A stretch of DNA of 64,000 nt. Source: Sphingomonas profundi (GTDB lineage: Bacteria > Pseudomonadota > Alphaproteobacteria > Sphingomonadales > Sphingomonadaceae). The stretch lies in assembly GCF_009739515.1 (NCBI RefSeq), contig NZ_CP046535.1, positions 1,550,001 to 1,614,000 on the forward strand, given 5' to 3'. This document shows positions 56,566 to 64,000 of this stretch, one piece after another (position 1 is the first letter of the stretch; every line of letters begins with the position of its first letter). The notes under the pieces were generated by a model, which was not told the DNA's origin, did not search any database, and saw only the letters and a program-made list of their open reading frames with translations. A program made the position numbers and the translations under genes.

Positions 56566-57597
56566 TCACCCGAGCGTCGTCACCCGATCGTTAAGCGCCA
56601 CCAGAGTCTTGCCGGAGGTGACGCCGGACATCAGGCGGATGAACGCGTCCGGCGTATTCTCCAGCCCGACCGTCACATTCTCCGTCGCGACCAGGTCGCC
56701 GGAGCGGAACCAGTCGGCCAGCTGCGTCTCGGCCTCGTGCAGCATGTCGGGCGCCTCATAGGCGAGGAAGCCACGCATCGTGATGCGGTTGACCAGCACC
56801 TGCCAGAGGTTGCGGATCGGATACTGCTCCGTCTGGTGGTTGTAGTTGTCGATCATGCCGCACACCGGGATGCGGCCGAACGGGCGCATCAGCGGCAGGA
56901 TGGTATCGAGCGTCCGGCCGCCGACATTGTCGAAATAGAGGTCGATCCCCTCCGGGCACGCCGCCTGCAGCGCGGCCGTCAGATCCGGAGCCGAGCGATA
57001 ATTCACCGCCGCATCCATGCCGAGGTCGCCGGTGATGTGCGCCGCCTTCTCGTCGGATCCGACGATGCCGATCACGCGGCAGCCGCGCAGCTTGGCCACC
57101 TGCCCCGCCACGCTGCCGACGGCGCCGGCCGCCGCGCTCACCACCACCACGTCGCCCGCCTTCATCTCGCCGGTGCGGTGCAGGCCGACATAGGCGGTGA
57201 TGCCGGACCAGCCGAGCGCGCCCATATAGGCGGTGAGCGGGATGGCGGGATCGACCGTGACATTCTCGAACGCCACGCTGCCGGGGTTCAGGATCGAATA
57301 TTCCTCCCAGCCGATGAAGCCGCGGCCGAAATCGCCTTCCTTGAACTGCGGGCTGCGCGACTTGACGACGCGGCCCAGCACCATCGTGGGGATCAGGCCG
57401 CCGATCTGGACCGGCGGCATGTAGCTCTTCACGTCGTCCAGCATGCCGCGCACCGCCGGATCGATCGCGAAGACCTGGTTCTCGAGCAGCACCTCGCCCT
57501 CGCCAAGTTCCGGCACCGGCGCCTCGACGATCGTGAAGTTCTCGGGCCGGGGAATGCCTTCCGGGCGGGACGCGAGGACGATGCGGCGATTCTGCAT
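56566..57597 (-). CDS. MDR superfamily NADP-dependent oxidoreductase
   Basis: From the ATG at 57597 the protein has 343 residues and matches the zinc-free leukotriene B4 dehydrogenase/CurA-like branch of medium-chain reductases. Key parts are ENQVFAIDPAVRGMLDD, SGITAYVGLHRTGEMK, the NADP motif VSAAAGAVGSVAGQVAKLRG and IDLYFDNVGGRTLD. It probably reduces alpha,beta-unsaturated ketones or aldehydes. It is a single gene convergent with the secreted protein gene. Confidence 0.92.
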   Translation of the reverse strand: MQNRRIVLASRPEGIPRPENFTIVEAPVPELGEGEVLLENQVFAIDPAVRGMLDDVKSYMPPVQIGGLIPTMVLGRVVKSRSPQFKEGDFGRGFIGWEEYSILNPGSVAFENVTVDPAIPLTAYMGALGWSGITAYVGLHRTGEMKAGDVVVVSAAAGAVGSVAGQVAKLRGCRVIGIVGSDEKAAHITGDLGMDAAVNYRSAPDLTAALQAACPEGIDLYFDNVGGRTLDTILPLMRPFGRIPVCGMIDNYNHQTEQYPIRNLWQVLVNRITMRGFLAYEAPDMLHEAETQLADWFRSGDLVATENVTVGLENTPDAFIRLMSGVTSGKTLVALNDRVTTLG

Positions 57598-57783
57598 GGC
57601 GGGCTCCGAGGCTTGACCGCGCGACCATAGAGCCTCCGTCCGCACCCCGAAGGTAGCGCTTTGATCAGGGTGGCGGTGGCGCGCCTCGCCGGCGGGGATG
57701 GACGCATCCGTCTGCCGCGCCGGTGTGCGCGCCCGAACAGCCGAAGCACGTTCCACCGCCGCCGCGAAGATTATCACGGGCAT

Positions 57784-57808
57784 GGAACAGTGGCGTGGTG
57801 CGGAAGTT
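57784..57808 (+). promoter_or_regulatory. Weak EcfG-like promoter candidate for the 57845 cluster
   Basis: GGAAC at 57784-57788 and AGTT at 57805-57808 are 16 bases apart; the consensus second element is CGTT. It is 37 bases before the first ATG of the envelope/stress cluster. The -10 part is imperfect, so confidence is low. Confidence 0.25.
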
Positions 57809-57844
57809 TCAGAGGGCGAAGCCGATCACCACGGAGACCTCGTC

Positions 57845-58471
57845 ATGGCCAGTTCGCAATCCCCGCTTCCGGAAGGTACGGATTCGATCGTTACCGGCGC
57901 GTCAGACGCGACGGTCGATCGCAGCGGCGACTATGCCGGTGCGCCCTCCTACGGCGCCGCGCCGGCCGGATCGGCGGTGTCCGCCGGTGCCGGTGTCGGT
58001 GCCTCTGCCACCGACAAGCTCGGCGATGCGGCTACCAAGGTGGGCGATGCCACCGCCAGCCTGCGTGCCCAGGCGGCCGACAAGGCGCGGGACTATGCCG
58101 CGCAGGGCAAGGACCGCGCCGTCGGTGCGCTGGAGAACGTCACCCGCTTGACGGACGAGTTTGCCGGCCAGATCGACGAGAAGGTCGGCGAGCAATATGG
58201 CGCCTATGCCCGCCAGGCGTCGCAGGCGATCGCTGGCTTCGCCGATACGCTGCGCGGCAAGGATGTGGAGGAACTCGTCGCCGATGCGCGCGATCTCGTC
58301 CGCAAGAGCCCCGCGATCGCGATCGGCGCCGCCGCCGCGATCGGCTTCGTCATCGCCCGCATGGTGAAAGCCGGCGCGTCCGACGCGGCGACTGCCGGCG
58401 AAGCCCCTGCGCCGGCCGCCGCGCCGACCCCCTCCACCGCCACCACGGTGCCGGTGGACACCACGGCCTGA
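57845..58471 (+). CDS. DUF883/ElaB-like membrane-anchored protein
   Basis: The 208-residue protein from the ATG at 57845 has a Gly/Ala/Ser-rich N-terminus, a long amphipathic helical region (KLGDAATKVGDATASLRAQAADKARDYAAQ...DEKVGEQYGAYARQ) and one C-terminal membrane helix (AIAIGAAAAIGFVIARMV) followed by an Ala/Pro/Thr tail. This is the ElaB/YqjD/DUF883 arrangement; such proteins bind ribosomes or the membrane in stationary phase. It leads a four-gene cluster. Confidence 0.75.
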   Translation: MASSQSPLPEGTDSIVTGASDATVDRSGDYAGAPSYGAAPAGSAVSAGAGVGASATDKLGDAATKVGDATASLRAQAADKARDYAAQGKDRAVGALENVTRLTDEFAGQIDEKVGEQYGAYARQASQAIAGFADTLRGKDVEELVADARDLVRKSPAIAIGAAAAIGFVIARMVKAGASDAATAGEAPAPAAAPTPSTATTVPVDTTA

Positions 58472-58485
58472 GCCGGCAGCCCTCG

Positions 58486-58827
58486 ATGCGCGAACCGCGC
58501 GATACCGAATCCGTCGGCACGCTGATCAGGCGACTGGTCGCTGACGGCCGCGCCTACGCGACCGCAGAGATCGACGTCTATCGGCAAAAGGCACTCGCCT
58601 GGGTGCCGCCGGTGCGCACCGCGGCGATCATGCTGGTGGTCGCGCTATTCCTGGTGCAGGCGGCGCTTACCACCCTCATCGTCTTCCTCGGCTTCTGGCT
58701 GGCGCTCTGGATCGGGCCGCTGGGCGGTGGGATAGCGGCGGTTCTCATCGCGCTCGCCGTGGCGGGTATCCTTGCGAAGATGGCGATCGGCAAATTGTCC
58801 ACGCCGCCGCCGGGGGTAAGGTCATGA
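58486..58827 (+). CDS. Phage holin family-like (YqjE) membrane protein
   Basis: The 113-residue protein begins with a helical region (ESVGTLIRRLVADGRAYATAEIDVYRQKA) and then has two membrane helices (TAAIMLVVALFLVQAALTTLIVF and GGIAAVLIALAVAGILA). It fits the Phage_holin_3_6/YqjE family, which is chromosomal and usually linked with YqjD/DUF883 genes rather than phage. Its stop overlaps the next start (ATGA). Confidence 0.8.
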   Translation: MREPRDTESVGTLIRRLVADGRAYATAEIDVYRQKALAWVPPVRTAAIMLVVALFLVQAALTTLIVFLGFWLALWIGPLGGGIAAVLIALAVAGILAKMAIGKLSTPPPGVRS

Positions 58828-59192
58828 GCGGCAAGCCCGCCGACATCGCCCGCGCCAAAGCGGAGGCCGCAGCAGCCCGTATTCGGATCGACGAGACGGT
58901 CGCAAGGCTCAAGGTGCGCCTCAGTCCGCGCGTCCGCGTCCGCGAAACGTGGGAGGACGTGCGCGAGAAAGGTGAGGAGATGGGCGATACCGCCGTCGGC
59001 TTCGCGATCGAGCGGCCGGGCACCGTCGCCGCCGTCGCGGGCGCTGGCACGCTGCTGCTGCTGCGCCGCCCGCTCTGGCGCCTGCTTCGCCGCCTCGCTT
59101 TCTGGCGCCGCCCCAAGTGGGACGCCGAACCATCGAACACACCAGCCGCGACCACCAGGCGCCGTCGCGGCAAAGGAGGAGAAAGACGATGA
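58824..59192 (+). CDS. DUF3618-like small membrane protein
   Basis: The 122-residue protein has an N-terminal helix (DIARAKAEAAAARIRIDETVARLKVRLSPR), one hydrophobic segment (GTVAAVAGAGTLLLL) and a very basic tail (RRRRGKGGERR). DUF3618 proteins share the R-x-x-ID-x-T-V-x-x-L pattern. It overlaps both neighbours by four bases, so the cluster is tightly coupled. Role unknown. Confidence 0.75.
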   Translation: MSGKPADIARAKAEAAAARIRIDETVARLKVRLSPRVRVRETWEDVREKGEEMGDTAVGFAIERPGTVAAVAGAGTLLLLRRPLWRLLRRLAFWRRPKWDAEPSNTPAATTRRRRGKGGERR

Positions 59193-59827
59193 CCGTCAAG
59201 GACACTGTCAAGGACACCGCCGATCGTGCGACCACCTACGCCAGCGAGACCCTGTCCGCCGCTGGCGAGAAGCTGCACGATGCCGCCGGCAAGGTGCGCG
59301 AGGGCGCGGGTGCCGCGCGCGCCAGCGTGAGCGAGACGCTGGAGTCGGCCAAGGCGACCGCCGGCGAGACGCTCGCCTCGGCACGGGAGAAGACGGGCGC
59401 GGCCTATGAGGGCGCGCGGGATTATGCCGCGATCGCCGCCGAGGCCGCCCGCGACAAGGCGAACGCCGCTTATGCGAGCGCCAAGGACACGGCCGCCACC
59501 GTCCGCACCAGGACGGCCGACGGGATCGAGGAGAGCCCGCTCGCCGTGCTGATCGGCGGCGTGGCGATCGGCGCCCTGCTCGGTGCGCTGCTGCCCCGTA
59601 CCCGGCGCGAGGCGGAGGTGCTGGCGCCGATCGGCGACAAGCTCGGCACGCTTGCCCGCAACGCCCTCGCCGCCGCCAAGGAAGCGGGGCAGGACACGCT
59701 CGACGAGCTTGGCGTCAACAAGGATGGCGCCAAGCAGCAGGTCGATCGCCTGATCGATACGGCCAGCAAGGCGGCGACCTCGGCCGGCGCCGCCGCCAAG
59801 GAGGCGATCCGCTCGCCGCAAGGCTGA
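59189..59827 (+). CDS. LEA/YtxH-like repeat protein with membrane segment
   Basis: The 212-residue protein consists of repeated 11-residue-type amphipathic helices rich in Ala, Lys, Glu and Thr (SETLESAKATAGETLASAREKTG, YASAKDTAATVRTRT). This resembles late-embryogenesis-abundant stress proteins. A hydrophobic segment LAVLIGGVAIGALLGALLP lies near residues 118-136. AAAGGAGGAGA is a strong ribosome binding site before the ATG at 59189. It is the last gene of the cluster, which may guard the envelope under desiccation or osmotic stress. Confidence 0.75.
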   Translation: MTVKDTVKDTADRATTYASETLSAAGEKLHDAAGKVREGAGAARASVSETLESAKATAGETLASAREKTGAAYEGARDYAAIAAEAARDKANAAYASAKDTAATVRTRTADGIEESPLAVLIGGVAIGALLGALLPRTRREAEVLAPIGDKLGTLARNALAAAKEAGQDTLDELGVNKDGAKQQVDRLIDTASKAATSAGAAAKEAIRSPQG

Positions 59828-59916
59828 GGGCGCTCAGCGCGGGTTAAGCGGCGACTGCGTAAAGCTGGCGCTACCCGCGCGGCTCCCGCAGCCGCCACCC
59901 CGGAGATTGAACTGAC

Positions 59917-60528
59917 ATGATGCGCCTTTCCTCTCACATCCGCCACGCCGTCCTCGCCGCGCTGATCGGCGGGGCCTCGTTCAGCGCCCCGGCGCTGGTG
60001 GCGCCGGCCGCTGCCGCGGTGAACAACCAGGAGCCCGGACCCTTCGTAGACACGCTCGCCGACGAGGGCTTCGCGGTGCTGCGGACGGGCAATCGCGCCG
60101 CCGCGCGCACCCAGTTCCGCACGCTGCTGTCGCAATATTTCTCGGTCGACACGATCGGCGACCGGCTGATCCGCAGCTGGCGCGCCAAGATCACGCCGGC
60201 CCAGTATAGCGCCTACAAGGCCGCCTTCCCCAATTTCATCATCGGCACCTACGCCGATCGCCTGTTCGATTACGCCAAGGCGGATCTGAAGGTGGTGCGC
60301 ACCGTGCCTTCCGGCACCAGCGCGGCGGTGATGACGCAGGTGACGAAGCCGGGATCTTCGCCGCTGAACGCGGTATGGACGGTCGACAAGGTGGGCGGCG
60401 GCTACAAGGTGAGCAATCTCACCGTGGCGGGCGTGAACCTGGCCGTCACCCAGGCGGCGGATTTCGACGCCTATATTCGCCGCAACGGCTTCGACAAGCT
60501 CGTCGCCTTCATGAAGTCGCGGGGCTGA
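59917..60528 (+). CDS. mlaC: MlaC/Ttg2-like phospholipid-binding ABC transporter protein
   Basis: The 203-residue periplasmic protein has a signal peptide ending near AAAAV. Family features are DTLADEGFAVL, TLLSQYFSVDTIGDRLIRSWR and AYKAAFPNFIIGTYADRL. MlaC carries phospholipids between the outer membrane MlaA complex and the inner membrane MlaFEDB transporter. The other mla genes are not in this window. DUF4170 follows after five bases. Confidence 0.88.
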   Translation: MMRLSSHIRHAVLAALIGGASFSAPALVAPAAAAVNNQEPGPFVDTLADEGFAVLRTGNRAAARTQFRTLLSQYFSVDTIGDRLIRSWRAKITPAQYSAYKAAFPNFIIGTYADRLFDYAKADLKVVRTVPSGTSAAVMTQVTKPGSSPLNAVWTVDKVGGGYKVSNLTVAGVNLAVTQAADFDAYIRRNGFDKLVAFMKSRG

Positions 60529-60533
60529 GCGGG

Positions 60534-60749
60534 GTGAGCAAGCTGCACCTGGTCTTCGGTGGCCGCGTGAGCGATCCGCGCGGGCTGGACTTCACCAATC
60601 TCCAGGGTCTCGACGTCGTCGGCTTCTACGATGATTATGCGAGCGCCGAGAAGGCATGGCGCGGCGCCGCCCAGCGGTCGGTCGACGATGCCGAGATGAA
60701 ATATGTCGTGGTGCACCTGCACCGCCTGCTTCAGCCCGCGCTGGACTGA
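60534..60749 (+). CDS. DUF4170 family protein
   Basis: The 71-residue protein from a GTG at 60534 matches DUF4170: LHLVFGGRVSDP, VVGFYDDYASAEKAWRGAAQRSVDDAEMKYVVVHLHRLL. The family is small, cytoplasmic and widespread in alphaproteobacteria, with unknown function. It lies directly after mlaC in the same direction. Confidence 0.88.
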   Translation: MSKLHLVFGGRVSDPRGLDFTNLQGLDVVGFYDDYASAEKAWRGAAQRSVDDAEMKYVVVHLHRLLQPALD

Positions 60750-60776
60750 CAGAAAACCTTGTTATCGCACCGCCGC

Positions 60777-61436
60777 TCAGGCAGTGCGATAACGCCAGCG
60801 CAGCAGCGGGCGGGCAAGCAGCAGCCCGATGAGGAATCCGCCGATATGGGCGGCGATGGCGATGGTCGCGCCCTGCTGCACCGTCGCAAAGCCGATAAGC
60901 AGCTGAAAGCCGATCCACGCGGCGGCCAGCCAAAGCACATGAAGCGCCTTGCCGAAGCGATGGGTCGCCAGCGTACCGCGCCGCTCCCCGAACAGCAGAG
61001 CATAGGCGCCGAGCAGCGCCGAGATCGCCCCGCTGGCACCGATCATCGGCACCAGCCCGTGCGGATCGACGGCATATTGCGCCGCTGCGCCTGCATAGGC
61101 GCCGATCGCGTAGAGCAGCAGCAGCCCGCGCGGCGCAAGCGCAACCTCCACGAAGCGCCCGCAGAAGCCCAGCATCAGCAGGTTGAAGGCGATGTGCATG
61201 AGGCCGCCATGCACCAGCGTGGCGGTGAGCGGCGTCAGCCATGCCGGCACGAACCCGGTGACGCCCGCACCGTAAGTGGTCGCGACGATGGCCTGCCCGC
61301 CGGCGTTCATCCGCTCCGGAATGAAGCCGCCGGCGATGGCGGCGGCCTGATCAAGCCCGGCGAGGCTCACGCCGAGCCATGCCGCCGCCGTGAGCGCGCC
61401 GAGTACGATCGTGGCGCGGGATGGCGGCAGGCGCAC
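60777..61436 (-). CDS. Rhomboid family intramembrane serine protease
   Basis: The 219-residue protein has about six membrane helices. The catalytic Ser is in GASGAIS (near residue 136) and the His in AAHIGGFLIG. HGGLMHIAFNLLML carries the oxyanion-hole His and Asn. It cuts membrane proteins within the bilayer; its substrate is unknown. The gene is two bases upstream of greA in coordinates and follows it in transcription. Confidence 0.93.
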   Translation of the reverse strand: MRLPPSRATIVLGALTAAAWLGVSLAGLDQAAAIAGGFIPERMNAGGQAIVATTYGAGVTGFVPAWLTPLTATLVHGGLMHIAFNLLMLGFCGRFVEVALAPRGLLLLYAIGAYAGAAAQYAVDPHGLVPMIGASGAISALLGAYALLFGERRGTLATHRFGKALHVLWLAAAWIGFQLLIGFATVQQGATIAIAAHIGGFLIGLLLARPLLRWRYRTA

Positions 61437-61439
61437 GGA

Positions 61440-61907
61440 TCAGATGAATTCTATCTTGGAAACCACATAGTAGCGGTCGCCGGACGGCACCGTCACCTCG
61501 ACCTCGTCGTCCACCCGGCGGCCGATCAGCGCCTTGCCCAGCGGTGAATTGTACGAGATGCGGCCGGACTTCGCGTCCGCCTCCGTCTGGCCGACGATCT
61601 GGTACTTCACCGGCTTCTCGTCCTCGTCCAGCATGTGCACGGTCGCGCCGAACACCACCTTGTCGCCGGACAGCGTCGTCGGGTCGATGATCTGGGCGCG
61701 GCTCAGCCGGTCCTCCAGATCGGCGATCATCGCCTCGATCTGGCCCTGCCGCTCCTTGGCGGCGTGATATTCCGCATTCTCCGACAGATCGCCGTGGGCG
61801 CGCGCTTCCTCGATGGCATCGATGATCTGCGGGCGCTCGACCTTCAGAGCCGCGAGCTGCGCGGTGAGCATCCTGTGCCCCTCCTCCAGCATCGGCATCT
61901 TGTCCAT
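61440..61907 (-). CDS. greA: Transcription elongation factor GreA
   Basis: The 155-residue protein from the ATG at 61907 has the N-terminal coiled coil with the acidic tip in [17 protein letters not shown] (Asp and Glu that reach the RNA polymerase active site) and the C-terminal FKBP-like domain ([22 protein letters not shown]). It stimulates RNA cleavage by backtracked polymerase. It follows carB, as in many alphaproteobacteria. Upstream in-frame codons to 61976 are unlikely to be translated. Confidence 0.95.
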   Translation of the reverse strand: MDKMPMLEEGHRMLTAQLAALKVERPQIIDAIEEARAHGDLSENAEYHAAKERQGQIEAMIADLEDRLSRAQIIDPTTLSGDKVVFGATVHMLDEDEKPVKYQIVGQTEADAKSGRISYNSPLGKALIGRRVDDEVEVTVPSGDRYYVVSKIEFI

Positions 61908-61987
61908 CGGCGAAACCCCTCTACTGCAAAAACCATTTCCCAAGCGGCCCGAAATCGAGCCGCCCGCACCGTGCAATTATGTCGGGA

Positions 61988-64000
<2,013 letters not shown>

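Noticed and set aside
58486-58827. Prophage remnant, because of the holin-like protein
   Set aside because: The family is the chromosomal YqjE type and its neighbours are stress/envelope proteins; no phage structural or integrase genes are nearby (XerD is the housekeeping enzyme).

Overview
The window looks like chromosomal core DNA of a sphingomonad alphaproteobacterium (Sphingomonas or a close genus). The evidence is very high GC, frequent GTG and TTG starts, many stop-start overlaps, and the gene order dnaA-rpsT-mutM-ubiE-ubiB-coaBC, which is a conserved alphaproteobacterial neighbourhood. Other typical sphingomonad neighbours are the Tim44-mltA-smr group near secB, aroK-aroB beside xerD, and carB-greA. 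I see no prophage, insertion sequence with its own transposase, CRISPR array or rRNA operon. Two tRNAs are present (Gly-CCC and His-GTG).

Layout. 1-3037: a partial unknown gene, a secreted unknown, a CoxE-like VWA protein and tRNA-Gly. 3139-9268: an OmpR-type regulator with a degenerate receiver, convergent with a minus-strand operon (45-aa membrane peptide, 607-aa exported protein, xerD, accA, M48 peptidase). 9351-10987: aroK-aroB. 11178-14914: a three-gene carbohydrate operon (GH130, GH13, GT4). 14982-18351: smr, mltA, a Tim44-domain gene and a DUF4198 gene. 18484-22569: secB, murJ, trpS and a DUF4136 lipoprotein. 22743-32080: the dnaA-coaBC neighbourhood, interrupted by a GIY-YIG gene between inverted repeats, several small genes, csp-infA and a bestrophin. 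32169-37157: small unknowns, rnc-era, prmA and an SDR. 37217-39754: a PepSY/PhoP/PhoQ-like operon. 39833-44404: an ABC-F gene with a frameshifted end, an esterase, rppH and a leucine-type dehydrogenase. 44678-48954: an Rrf2 regulator followed by the sulfate importer sbp-cysT-cysW-cysA. 49252-56533: DUF983, a Yip1-like membrane protein, heme oxygenase plus bacteriophytochrome, nadE and a small secreted protein. 56566-64000: an oxidoreductase, a four-gene envelope/stress-type cluster, an MlaC-like protein, DUF4170, rhomboid, greA and the C-terminal part of carB.

How genes work together. bphO makes biliverdin for the overlapping bphP. The Rrf2 protein lies directly before the sulfate transporter it may control. 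GH130, GH13 and GT4 are translationally linked and probably handle one family of oligosaccharides. PepSY-RR-HK form one envelope-sensing unit. rnc/era, csp/infA, rpsT, prmA, greA and rppH serve RNA and translation functions.

The least ordinary content is repeat DNA. At least four dispersed palindromic families are visible. Family A is a ~180-bp element with terminal inverted repeats (two copies). Family B is a large hairpin whose 3' end supplies the Shine-Dalgarno sequence of murJ and of ubiB. Family C has the core GAGCGAAGTCGAG and has entered coaBC in frame. Family D is a 30-bp REP-like hairpin flanking a GIY-YIG nuclease gene in opposite orientations. The last arrangement resembles the way RAYT transposases sit between inverted REPs and is my best candidate for an undescribed system. 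All function calls come from reading the translated sequence; no database search was run.
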